Source: Pyrenophora tritici-repentis (taxonomy: Eukaryota > Ascomycota > Dothideomycetes > Pleosporales > Pleosporaceae). From it: a stretch of DNA of 64,000 nucleotides. The notes under the pieces are model-generated. The model searched no databases, had not been told where the DNA came from, and saw only the letters and a list, made by a program, of their open reading frames with translations. The DNA is taken from the NCBI RefSeq assembly GCF_003171515.1, contig NC_089392.1:3594031-3658030 (forward strand), read 5' to 3'. The translations under genes and the position numbers were made by a program. Shown one piece after another: positions 22,201 through 31,103 of this stretch (position 1 is its first letter; every line of letters starts with the position of its first letter).

Positions 22201-23139
22201 TGCAGTTTGGATTGCTTGAGTTATTGCTTTACCAATCTCTTCTAGCTGTTGCTCTAGCTCTGTATTGTTGCCGAGGAGGAGGTCCATTAAGTCTGCCTTT
22301 CTTGGATCACTGATCTGGTCCATATCTTGCAAGGTTTGACTGTTTTGGATTGCCGTTTCTAGTTCTTTGTTGAAGGTGTCCCAGTTAGCCTTTGCAGTAT
22401 TAAATCTGGGTTGGTTTGTCGGGTTTTCTACAAGGTCTGCGTTTGTTTGGATGGAGAATAGGAGGCCGTAGTGATCTGATCCAGTTTCAGGTATAGTCTG
22501 CCAGTCCGTAGCTTTGCTAGCCAAGTCTGGAGTGACAAGTGAGAGGTCTAGGACTGTTTCTCTAGATAGGTGTGGTCTGAAGAATGTGCCTACTCCTGGT
22601 GTGTTTAGGAGCTCTAGATCTTGTTCTTCAATCCAGTCAATAAATGGCTGTGCTCCTTGGCTCGTCGTTGGGCATAGCGGGTCCCACAATGGATGGTGCT
22701 CGTTGCTATCTAGTACTAAAATAGAACTTGGCGGAAGCTTAGTGTTAAGTATAGCTCTGGGCAGTGTTTTTTCCCCTTCGGCGTTTGTTTGGTTGTATAC
22801 GTTAAATAGGTTAAATTGGAAATTAGAACCTTTTATTGTAATAGCCATTGCGTCTGGGTCTATTTTGAAGTCGTTTTGGGTGAATGTCTCTGCTTCTAGT
22901 GTTCTAGATATATAAAATAGAACCCTAGGGCGGACGGGTAGGTTTGTTACTGGTAAGATCTGGATAAACGCAGTGTGATTTATGGATCTTGCTGTTGCGT
23001 AGTTGTCGTTGGTAGTTAGCCATGGCTCTTGAATTGCAATTATATCAGCTTTAAGTTCAACTGCAAGTTGCAGTGTAGACTCAGTCGCTGTAATGCTCTT
23101 GTTGAGATTGACTTGGAGGATCCTAATGTTGTTCAACAT
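19273..23139 (-). CDS. LINE ORF2: endonuclease, reverse transcriptase, RNase H
   Basis: About 1288 residues from ATG 23139, which overlaps the ORF1 stop as TAATG; this suggests translation by termination and reinitiation. An AP-type endonuclease comes first (ILQVNLNKS, AIQEPWL, LDSNEHHPLWD, GSDHYGLLF). The reverse transcriptase follows (FLDVKGAFDHVSH, GIPQGSPVSPIFF, YIDDLSLS in place of the usual YADD). A type I RNase H comes next (YSDASQHDKGIGIG, YNGELEGIAQA, YADNQAA, GHNDVKGNEKAD). The protein ends with a Cys/His cluster (CNLCICYKPQTPQHLLLDC). Together these would nick the target and copy the LINE RNA at it. The frame is uninterrupted. The RNase H domain and overall order fit the Tad1/I-type groups; the clade is inferred. 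Confidence 0.94.
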   Translation of the reverse strand: MLNNIRILQVNLNKSITATESTLQLAVELKADIIAIQEPWLTTNDNYATARSINHTAFIQILPVTNLPVRPRVLFYISRTLEAETFTQNDFKIDPDAMAITIKGSNFQFNLFNVYNQTNAEGEKTLPRAILNTKLPPSSILVLDSNEHHPLWDPLCPTTSQGAQPFIDWIEEQDLELLNTPGVGTFFRPHLSRETVLDLSLVTPDLASKATDWQTIPETGSDHYGLLFSIQTNADLVENPTNQPRFNTAKANWDTFNKELETAIQNSQTLQDMDQISDPRKADLMDLLLGNNTELEQQLEEIGKAITQAIQTAANKAIPITRLGPKPKAWWNKELTKLRQDTSHYRRIFKEKLETTAIHDAYLEKRDFLRARNTYNKAIKDAKRKHWNEFLEKEDPQSIYKAMAYTKDNKVERIPPIQGETSFDKKCQAFRNTLFPPPPITEAPTFTNYQEKRWDWPALSTTELERACSSQVKSSTPGPDAITQDIITAAYKAQPQTMFRAFSLLFNYGYHPKCWKQATGAVLKKASKPDYSIPKAYRVITLLSCLGKINERITASRLSNLAEITELLHPTQIGGRLKKSAIDAAMLLIDQIQHQKQKGQITSTIFLDVKGAFDHVSHNQFLRTLKKLGLPISLIAWTKSFFSNRSLRLSFDNKTQEFSEIIAGIPQGSPVSPIFFLIYTRDLFPGLQSFNLSYIDDLSLSTSSTSLKKNVKILEQQVRLLSHRGKNLAIMFDIAKTELIHFTAKKERKERSLQLPDNTIVEPKDTIKWLGIHIDNRLSFKEHIATRVSQARKAFYRLGRLANIERGLSPKAVRQLYLACVTSVADYGSQIYWKNQSYATSLLQSLHNLACRKIIGVFRTSPSLPTSIESGLTSPAIRLNTNNRKYASRAHQLSSNHPIQKAITRITNTDKASYKKPNQHRQLYTIVKSIPERDNNSVEKIIPYRFRPWESLNYKVTVSKKSKEEEAIAHTDYILSRSGDNFTAIYSDASQHDKGIGIGVGVVAYSSTHEETFSQKTNIGCSQLVYNGELEGIAQAFEHAATVAQEGQEIYVYADNQAAIHRLNNLSDNPGQQWLLRCIRAAKRITTKKASIHLQWAPGHNDVKGNEKADTLAKEAAKERPTTSTTASLAYLGTEINKIQKTEQLMEYKRYTDRPTKNRSSYSRIFKLNTHTTIKVPKGTPREISSAFYSLKLGHGYFNSYLKRFNKRDCNLCICYKPQTPQHLLLDCKQYKTHRNTLKEAIPHRPITLPLLLQTKTGIKATLAFIASTRIGTRKWHLGQTTEQTDTV

Positions 23140-24716
23140 TAAAATCCTGCGGGGATGCTCTTTGTTACTGCTTGGTAGAGTTCGCACTCTTTGCTGTTTG
23201 CAAAGTGGGGCTCTTTGCAGTTACTACAGTGGGGGAGTGTATGGTTGCAGGGTTTTCCTTTTGTATTACACACTGAGCATTTGTGTGTTGTAGTTGCATG
23301 TTCTTCTCCGCACAAATTGCATGCTGGTTGGTTTCGGCATCTAGTGGCTGGGTGGCCAAATTGTTGGCAGTTTAGGCATTGGGTAGATGCTGCTATAGGC
23401 TTAAACTTTTCGGTGAAGAGAGTTTGTCCAAGGATTGTAATTCTACCACCAAGTCTGGCTGCGTCTTCGGCTGTTTTGAATGCTATTACAATAGAGCTGT
23501 TCTTCTTGTTTTGCCATTCTCTTGATATCCAGTATGGGTTGCCAGTAATTTGTAGTCCGTTGTTGTATGCTGGGATTTCTGTGTGGAGTATCTCTAGTGT
23601 CTCTGCTCCCTCCCATTCTGTTGGCACATTATGTACTACTACTTTCGTCCATGATTCTAGTAGTTGTACATTCTTTAGCTCAAACTTTTGATGCCATATA
23701 TGCTTGTGTTGGACTAGGTATTCTCCTGAGTAGGTTGGAGTGGTTGTTAGAATAATATTGTTCTTTCTACTTGTTGTTACTTCCTTCACTACTGGGTCTT
23801 TGATGCCGCCCTTTGTGAACTCTTCGTTGATTAGGTCTCTAATCTGGAGTGGTGTGTGAGACGTAGGCTGGGTAAGCGTAAGGACTGCTTGGTAGTAGCT
23901 TGCTGGCTTTTTGTTTGTCTTCTTTTTTGTAGACACTGTAGTCCATGTGTTTCCGTTGTTCTGGGCGGCTACGCTAGCGTATGATGTCTTGTTTTGTTGG
24001 GTGTTTTGGGTGTTTTGGGTGTTTTGGATGTTCTGGGTGTTCTGGTTGTTTGGTTTTTCTTGGTTGTTTGGGTTTTGTGGTCCAGTTGCGGCATTAACAG
24101 CTTTCTTTAGTGTCTTTGTAGCTTGTTGGGAGGCGCTTGTAAGCGTTGCAGTCTGGTACGCAAGCTGTGCTGTAAACTTCTCAGTCATTTGCTGCGTAAC
24201 CCTGCCTAGTTCCGTAAAGTCTCTAAAGACGTCCAGTAGTTGTAGTAGTTTGTTTTGGGATAGATGGGATTCGGCCATAGTAGATGCTTGTAGAATTAGG
24301 TCCCTTGCCCAGAAGATTGCTTGGGTTGAGTCCTTTGCTCTTGGTTTCTTTTCTTGGCTGTTCTGGAATGGGTTTCTCTCTCTTGTAGTTATCTCTGGGG
24401 AGAATGCCGCTGGTCTTTTATTTAGTGGTGGCTGAATAATTAACCTTGGTGTTTCTTGGGTGGTCTGCTCGATGGGTGTTGTTGGGTTGTCTTGGTGCCT
24501 TTCGTCGGTCTCCATTTCGTCGTCCAGTGTGCTTGAGGTCCGGAGGTCTTCTGGTAGCTGGACTACGATAGTGTCGCTATCTGGGGCCATTTTAGCCTCT
24601 CTGTTGTCTTGTTGTTGTTGTTTCTTGGCTTGGTCTGTGCGTTTGCTTCTGAAAGTTCGGACGCGTCGCGTTTGGGGTACTAGACTCCTTGTATCTCCAC
24701 AACCACGCGGCTGCAC
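23139..24716 (-). CDS. LINE ORF1: RNA-binding zinc-knuckle protein
   Basis: About 525 residues, open from 24716 to the TAA at 23139-23141. The N-terminal half is hydrophilic and Gln/Thr/Asn rich, with a run of NTQNTQNTQ near residue 230. The middle (about 280-430) may be an RNA-recognition-like fold. The C-terminus has gag-like CCHC knuckles (CLNCQQFGHPATRC, CNLCGEEHATTTHKC, CSNCKEPHFANSKEC). Such ORF1 proteins bind the element RNA and form the particle that ORF2 acts in. The start is uncertain because the frame is open upstream of the first ATG; ATG 24716 is used here. Confidence 0.9.
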   Translation of the reverse strand: MQPRGCGDTRSLVPQTRRVRTFRSKRTDQAKKQQQQDNREAKMAPDSDTIVVQLPEDLRTSSTLDDEMETDERHQDNPTTPIEQTTQETPRLIIQPPLNKRPAAFSPEITTRERNPFQNSQEKKPRAKDSTQAIFWARDLILQASTMAESHLSQNKLLQLLDVFRDFTELGRVTQQMTEKFTAQLAYQTATLTSASQQATKTLKKAVNAATGPQNPNNQEKPNNQNTQNIQNTQNTQNTQQNKTSYASVAAQNNGNTWTTVSTKKKTNKKPASYYQAVLTLTQPTSHTPLQIRDLINEEFTKGGIKDPVVKEVTTSRKNNIILTTTPTYSGEYLVQHKHIWHQKFELKNVQLLESWTKVVVHNVPTEWEGAETLEILHTEIPAYNNGLQITGNPYWISREWQNKKNSSIVIAFKTAEDAARLGGRITILGQTLFTEKFKPIAASTQCLNCQQFGHPATRCRNQPACNLCGEEHATTTHKCSVCNTKGKPCNHTLPHCSNCKEPHFANSKECELYQAVTKSIPAGF

Positions 24717-25200
24717 GGCTTGGGAGTAGTCGGAATCTATTTCTTTCGATGGATATAGTTGGTTTCTGATGGAGTTTCACGTGTTCGGAAAAAACTCGAA
24801 GTTGTGTGTGGTGCTTAAACTCCTATAGGTAACTACTAGGCTTAAAGCGGTAATCAATCAATCCAATCTGAACCTTCTAGGACCCACTTAATTGATTGTT
24901 GCGGACTGTGCTATATACAGACGCCTACACAAAACAACAGACAGACACTGTATAAAACTACAAACAATATTTCTTTTCGCAAAGAGCTCGCTGTTACATC
25001 TCTTTCTGTTCACCACACTGCTCTTTAGCACCCGCGCCAATGGAAGACTAGCTCGGAAATTGGACTACGCAACTATCCTCCAAATTGTACAAGACCTATA
25101 GAAACTCCATATTGAACAACATACATAGAACGGCTTAGCCAAAGTCCTACATAGTCACCGACTGATACAGGACTCTAATGGAAATATAATAATAATAATA

Positions 25201-25570
25201 TTCCCTCTACTATACTCCCCTTAAATCTTATCGGGTTTCTTTTTTCTCTTTATTTTTTTCTAATAACTATCTCTTTTTACTATTATTTGATTCTAATCTC
25301 TTCTATCTTCTCATTAATCTATTCCTAACAACTTGCTCTGTCTTCTACTACAATCCTAATCCTCGAATCCGACTTGATTTAATGATTTATTTCTTTCTCA
25401 AACACAATCTAATATATACTACAAACTATACCGGTTTTACTTACCTTATCTATCTATTATTAATCTCACCGACTTTATACTCTCTCTTTTCTAATCTTTC
25501 TTTCTTTGCTTTATACCCGCATGCTTATTTTTAACATAAATAACTCTTCTTTGAACTTTTGCTCTTACCG
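25201..25570 (-). repeat. inverted piece of subtelomeric repeat
   Basis: No gene. Its reverse complement is clearly homologous to 57197-57627 (shared words such as AAAGAAGAGTTATTTATGTT and GGATTAGGATTGTAGTAGAA). It lies between two inverted composite retroposons and is in the opposite orientation to the 57-kb copy. Confidence 0.85.
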
Positions 25571-27270
25571 TATTATTATTATTATTATATTTCCATTAGA
25601 GTCCTGTATCAGTCGGTGACTATGTAGGACTTTGGCTAAGCCGTTCTATGTATGTTGTTCAATATGGAGTTTCTATAGGTCTTGTACAATTTGGAGGATA
25701 GTTGCGTAGTCCAATTTCCGAGCTAGTCTTCCATTGGCGCGGGTGCTAAAGAGCAGTGTGGTGAACAGAAAGAGATGTAACAGCGAGCTCTTTGCGAAAA
25801 GAAATATTGTTTGTAGTTTTATACAGTGTCTGTCTGTTGTTTTGTGTAGGCGTCTGTATATAGGGATCTACAAGAGAGAGAATAGATCTATACAGCTATT
25901 GCCTGGTCGATGTTTTGCTCGTGCGTGTGCTAGTGAAAGCAGGTGCTAGAGCGGTTCGGTATATGGGGTCGGTATATCGAGTCGGTTTAGGGCGTTCGGT
26001 AGAGAGGGCGTTTGGTGTAGGCGTCTGTATATAGGGATCTACAAGAGAGAGAATAGATCTATACAGCTATTGCCTGGTCGATGTTTTGCTCGTGCGTGTG
26101 CTAGTGAAAGCAGGTGCTGGAGCGGTTCGGTATATGGGGTCGGTATATCGAGTCGGTTTAGGGCGTTCGGTAGAGAGGGTATTTGGTGTAGGCGTCTGTA
26201 TATAGGGATCTACAAGACAGAATAGATCTATACAGCTATTACCTAGTCGATGTTTTGGGCGTTTTGGTGTAGGCGTCTGTATACAGGAATCTATTATAAC
26301 CTAACAATAATAGACCTATACAGCTATTGCCTAGTCGATGTTTTGCTCGTGCGTGTGCTAGTGAAAGCAGGTGCTAGAGCGGTTCGGTATATGGGGTCGG
26401 TATATCGAGTCGGTTTAGGGCGTTCGGTGGAGAGGGTATTTGGTGTAGGCGTCTGTATGTAGGGATCTACAAGAGAGATAGTAGATCTATACATCTAGTG
26501 CCTGGTCGGTGTTTTGCTCGTGCGTGTGCTAGTGAAAGCAGGTGCTAGAGCGGTTCGGTATATGGGGTCGGTATATCGAGTCGGTTTAGGTCGTTCGGTG
26601 GAGAGGGCTTTTGGTGTAGGCGTCTGTATATAGGGATCTACAAGAGAGATAATAGATCTATACATCTAGTGCCTGGTCGGTGTTTTGCTCGTGCGTGTGC
26701 TAGTGAAAGCAGGTGCTAGAGCGGTTCGGTATATGGGGTCGGTATATCGAGTCGGTTTAGGTCGTTCGGTGGAGAGGGCTTTTGGTGTAGGCGTCTGTAT
26801 ATAGGGATCTACAAGAGAGATAATAGATCTATACATCTAGTGCCTGGTCGGTGTTTTGCTCGTGAGTGTGCTGGTGACAGCAGGTGCTGGAGCGGTTCGG
26901 TATATGGGGTCGGTATATCGAGTTGGTTTAGGGCGTTCGGGTATAGGTAGCATCTAGATATATAGGCCTATTACTTTGCAGCAATAGAGATATATACCTA
27001 AGGAAGAGCCGTTGCTCTGTCGGTTTCGTAGAGGGTGCCTTCGATCGAACATCTAAAATCAGTTGGCGCACGGGCCATTTGCAGAGATTTCTCTCAACTA
27101 AGGCCAGGTAACAACTCTGTCAAAGTTGCAGCGGCCAGCGCGCCCGCCACAACGCCTGCACGCAAAAGCAGACGTTGGAAACTGATTCTAGGAAGGCATT
27201 TCAATGGAATTGAGATGAAAAAAGGGTAATCCAGGACCTTTTTGTCATCTCGAAAAGTTGGTGTTCGATC
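25571..27270 (-). mobile_element. composite VNTR-LINE-tail retroposon, copy 2
   Basis: Minus-strand copy, about 1.7 kb. On the plus strand it begins with the (TTA)n end of the LINE tail (25571-25840). Monomers follow with GTAGGCGTCTGTATA starts at 25846, 26017, 26188, 26269, 26445, 26616 and 26787, giving steps of 171, 171, 81, 176, 171 and 171 bp. The unique 5' part follows to about 27269. The 5' flank TAGTAGAGGGAAT (27271-27283) is the complement of the 3' flank of copy 1. Confidence 0.88.
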
Positions 27271-27299
27271 TAGTAGAGGGAATAGACGATGAGTAGAAG

Positions 27300-27516
27300 T
27301 GTCAGATATTCACTCTTATCTGGAATACTGATGAAATGGGTAATGATCGTGATGATATTGATTATTGATTGTGTTTTTGGTTCTGTCTACGGTTGTGGGC
27401 ACACCTGGGGGGTGCCAAGCCTTCCTGTGATCCGATTGGCTCTCTCAGATGCCGGGTCGCGCTAGTCTAACCCAGCGTCTGTACGCTCTCATCTTCAACA
27501 GTGCTATTATCTGACA
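27300..27516 (-). repeat. Copia 3' LTR
   Basis: A 217-bp segment with ends TGTCAGATA and TATCTGACA. On the minus strand it follows the polypurine-like AAGCTGAAGGGGTG. Its first 124 bp match 41709-41832. It lies in subtelomeric repeat like that at 57612-57640. Confidence 0.85.
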
Positions 27517-27566
27517 CACCCCTTCAGCTTGGACGCTCTTCACGCTTGCAAGCTGGGCACTTAGTC

Positions 27567-30500
27567 CTACTCAAGGCTTACCACGAGATTTTCAAGTTTC
27601 TCTTGAATTTCTTCGAGCGGTGCCGAGTTTCTCGCCAGGATTTCCTTAGCGGGGACTAGTCCTAGTTGTTCTAGGAATTCTGGCCATTTGTTTGGTGGCA
27701 ATGATTTGGTGAGACCGTCGGCGATCATATCCGCGGTAGGTATGTACTCTACGGAGATCCGGCCTGTCGACACCTCCTGTCTGATCCAGTGATTGTGTAT
27801 GTCGACATGTCTGAGTTTGGTTTGAAGCTTTGAGACCTCCTCGGTGACTAGGCGAATAGTCTGTTTGTTGTCGCATTGAATAGTGATACTAGGGGTGTCA
27901 AGCTGGATATTCAGCTCCTTGAGGAGACGGGACAGGAATAGAGCTTCCTTGGCTACTTGAGATAGAGCGAGGAGCTCGGCTTCTGTCGTTGATGTTGTGA
28001 CAGTGTCTTGTTTGTTAGCTTTCCATGCGATGAGTCCATTGAAGAGCTTGATCGCGTAGCCCTGTGAGCTCTTCCTGTCTAGGGTATTGTCGGCAAAGGA
28101 AGCATCGCTGGCTATCTGTAGTCCAGCGCCTCCTCCGAGTTGTAGCGCGAGGTGCTTTGTCGCTAGTAGATATTGGAGGACTCGGTCGGCAGCGTCATGG
28201 TGCTCCGGTCCTGGGTTGGAGAGAAAGCGGGCGAGCCGCGACGTCGCAAAGGCGATGTCTGGTCTAGTGGTCACGGCTGCGAAGAGGAGCGAGCCTATCT
28301 TGCGCTGGTATTTGTTGATCTCTGATGGGGAGGCGAGGCCGTCTCTTGGTAGTAGTTCGGCAGTCGCCATCGGCGTGTCGTGTCTAATGTCGGTACGGTC
28401 GGCCAGTCTGCTGATCTTGTCTGCGTAGGCCGCCTGCGATAGCTGGATCGTCCGCGCCTTTCGGTCTCGGATAATCTCGACGCCGAGGAACCATTGTAAG
28501 TCGTTTCCCCCAGTAAAGAGGTATCTGTCCTGGAGGCGGGCAATTGCCTGCTGGGCGGATTGCTCCATGTCTTTGTGGTATGCGAGTATGATGTCGTCCA
28601 CGTAGAAGAAGATAATGATGCCGTCTTTGATGAGACAGCAGGGTTCGTGCGGTACTTCCTGGAACCCGAGTTCTTTGAGAGTGCCTGTGAACTCTTTCTG
28701 CCAGAGGAGCGGGGATATGCGCAGTCCATACAATGCCTTGTTGAGCTTAAGTATAGTGCCTGGCTTCTGATGGCCGCGTGGCATTCTCATGAATACTTCT
28801 CGGTCTATTGTCGCATGCACGAAGGCGTTTGCCACGTCGTACTGTTTGAGCTCTAGGTCGTACTTTGCCGCAATTGCGGTTAGCATTCGGAACGACCGGC
28901 TTGCGAGTGTTGCCGCGTAGGTGTCTTGCGATGTGATGTTTCGCTGCTGATCACCGCGGACGACTAGTCGTGCCTTGCACTTGAGTAGTCGGTGATGCTT
29001 GTCAAGTTTGTAGGTGTATACCCACATGCAGCCCAGGATTTGTTGTCCTGTTTGCTTGATTTTCTTTATGGGGAACTCTGTCCATGAGTTCATTTGATAG
29101 TGGCTTGCTAGATGGGACTGTTCTGCTTCTTTGAATAGTTCTCCCATTGGGTGGTCCTCAAGCTTAGTTCGGCATGTTGGCAGAGGTGGTAGCTGGCTGC
29201 GATGGGGCTTCAAGCCTTTGGCGAGCATTCTCACAATCGCAGCCTTGTCCATAGCTACTCCTCTGTATTCTCCAACCTTTCCGGCCTGGGTACCCGCCAT
29301 GAACGCTGCTGCCCATGGGGCAGTCTTAGGGGTTCCTTGTCGATCCTTCTCATCTAGCGATGCTCCTGCCATTAGCCGCGCGAGCAACGCTGCGGGTGGC
29401 GGTGTCGCCGGAGGTGTCGGGTAGCTGTCCCGGATTTTTCTCCCTTGATAGTATCCTGGCTGGTCGCCCTCGCTGTCCTGAGCGAGTGACTCCTCCGGTG
29501 GACTGTCCTCATAGAAGGACTCCGTCTCTGGTTGCTGCGCTGGTGTTGGCAGCTCAATGGTCCTCACGTGTGTCGCGATTTCTTCTAGCGTATTGTGCAT
29601 GAGGTTGTCCATTAGGTCTTCGGTTTTGCCATCGAAAATTGACTGTTCGTCGAAGACGACGTCTCTAGTGCTCATCACTTTGGCGAGTGACGGTATCCAG
29701 ATTCGGTAGATGTTTGATGACCGGTATCCGACTAGGTATCCGATCCATGCCTTTGGGTCGAGGCGTTGTAGGCGCGACTTCCCTCTGTGGGTGTCGTCTG
29801 TCATGGCGAAAGCTTTGCAGCCATATGCCTTAAGGTGAGTGAGGTTTGGTTTTCGGAGAGATGTGACTATTCCGTTGCTGAAAGCTACTCGTGTGAAGAA
29901 GACTTCGTATGGTGTCTTCCAGTGATTGTTGTAGTTTGGGGTTCTGTTGTAGAGATAGACTGCGGCTCGAGTGATTTCTGGCCACAGTTCCCAAGAGAGA
30001 TTGGCGTCAAGTCGCATTGCGCGTGCCTTCTCCTTGTTTACACCCCCTGAGCGCTCGGCTCCACCGTTTTGTGCCTGTGTGTCTGGGGCTGAGGGCTCGA
30101 CTCTGATGCCCTGTGTTGCCAGCCATCGCTCGACATCTGGCTTAACAGTTGTGATCTCGTTGTCAGACTCTATGGTCTTAACGGATATGTTGTAATGGTT
30201 CTTCATAAATAAGAAGAAAGTTGTGAGCAGCCGGATAATGGACTTGGCTGTCCGGTTGTCGGTAAAGTATAGGTCCCATTGGAGGCCTGAGAAACGATCG
30301 GTAATGAGCATTTGGCTCTTCTCTTTTGTGATCGCCTGGACTTCGTATGTATGGAAGTCGATAGCAAGTCGCTCTCCTGGGCCTTCGTCGTTTGTTCGTG
30401 GTAGGCGTCGTATCTGTCTCTTGGACTTGGCTCTTCCGCAGGAGTCGCATTGTACTGTCGTCACCCCTTGAACTCGCACCCCCTCAGACTGCTGCACGAG

Positions 30501-30883
30501 ATGCTCGATTGCTGCTGGTCCTGGGTGGCCGAGTCTCTTGTGCCATAGCATCGCTGAAGCCTTCTTTGGTCCTCTCTGCGTGCGTGTTGTGATGGCTCTT
30601 GTATGGACAAATGCCTGGGGTAGAGGACTGTACTCTAATACCCACTGGCCAAAGGTTTCTGAGAGGTTGCCAATAACTTGATCGTCTGGTCCTCGTAGGT
30701 TAGTTGGGTTTGATTTGGTATCCCACCAGATTCCTCTCTGCCGTAGCAGTCGGAAGGACACTAGATTGCATACGATCTCTGGGCAGATTGCCACATCTCG
30801 CAGCACTAGCTTTGTTGTCCCATGCTGATGTTGCAGCGTGATGTCTGTGGTCCCGTATCCCCGTATCCAAATCTTTATACTAC
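27567..30883 (-). pseudogene. Copia pol: integrase, reverse transcriptase, RNase H
   Basis: A long open frame (stop at 27567) covering most of pol; 30884-30914 of the frame is MITE sequence. In order it shows the integrase zinc-binding HHCC region (LWHKRLGHPG...CDSCGRAKS), the DDE core (AIDFHTYEV, ESDNEITT, DTQAQNGGAERSGG) and a Copia-type reverse transcriptase (KARLVVRGDQQ, YDVANAFVHATIDREVFMRMP, FFYVDDIILA). RNase H follows (ASDASFADN, SSQGYAIKLFNGLIAWKANKQDTV, LRHVDIHNHWIR). The domain order integrase before reverse transcriptase defines Ty1/Copia. This part has no stop, so the element was probably young when the MITE and hATs entered it. Upstream parts are displaced, so no full polyprotein can be made. 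Confidence 0.93.
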
Positions 30884-31011
30884 CAGACTCCGCAACAATC
30901 AATCGGATCGGCATGATTGATTCCTATCTAGGTTAAAGGCTGCCTAATGAAGTAATTCTTTAACCTATATAGGAATCAATCATGTCAATCGATTGATTGT
31001 TGCGGAGTCTG
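30884..31011 (+). mobile_element. 128-bp MITE (M128), copy 1
   Basis: The ends are CAGACTCCGCAACAATCAAT and its complement, and the body is nearly a full palindrome (GATTGATTCCTATCTAGGTT against AACCTATATAGGAATCAATC). Flanking octamers are TATACTAC and CATACTAC, one mismatch. It sits in the Copia pol frame. Confidence 0.92.
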
Positions 31012-31103
31012 CATACTACCAGCCCATATGTAGTCTCCTAATGATGACGGGCGGTAGTTGTATATCCGATCTGGATTGTTTGTGATGTGGCACGTCGCTC
31101 CTG
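31012..31103 (-). pseudogene. Copia protease fragment
   Basis: On the minus strand this short piece reads SGATCHITNNPDRIY..., the second half of the Copia aspartic protease active-site region. The first half (ILDSGA) is at 35975-35992 on the plus strand, beyond two hAT-C copies. Confidence 0.88.

Larger units (their letters stand above)
19023..24812 (-). mobile_element. Tad1-like LINE, near full length
   Basis: A non-LTR retrotransposon on the minus strand with a 15-bp target duplication GCTTAAACTCCTATA at 19008-19022 and 24813-24827. Its 3' end on the minus strand is an ATA/TAA microsatellite (about 19021-19040). Two intact open frames fill it. The 5' leader is about 100 bp, so the copy may lack part of its 5' untranslated region. 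Confidence 0.93.
18944..24910 (-). mobile_element. 162-bp MITE (M162), copy 4, split by LINE
   Basis: The left part is 18944-19022 and the right part 24828-24910, together 162 bp. The MITE's own 8-bp duplication CTATATAC lies at 18936-18943 and 24911-24918. The LINE was inserted later into the MITE. Confidence 0.93.
17872..25200 (+). mobile_element. composite VNTR-LINE-tail retroposon, copy 1 (nested insertions)
   Basis: The plus-strand layout has three parts. A unique 5' part starts ATCGAACACCAAC (17872 to about 18200). Tandem monomers of about 171 bp follow, with 81- and 176-bp variants, to 18943. Then, after the nested insertion, the remaining monomer and a LINE 3' tail (about 24940-25185) end in (TAA)n at 25200. 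The tail keeps the last codons of a LINE ORF2. An M162 carrying a full LINE sits at 18944-24910. Net length without it is about 1.35 kb. Its right flank ATTCCCTCTACTA matches the 5' flank of copy 2, not its own left flank. Confidence 0.85.

Noticed and set aside
25846..26950. 171-bp tandem period suggesting centromeric alpha-satellite-like DNA
   Set aside because: The array is short, internal to a retroposon with target duplications, and lies near a telomere; the period match is coincidence.
28064..30592. Several 60-110-codon plus-strand frames across Copia pol
   Set aside because: Shadows of the 1.1-kb-codon pol frame on the minus strand.
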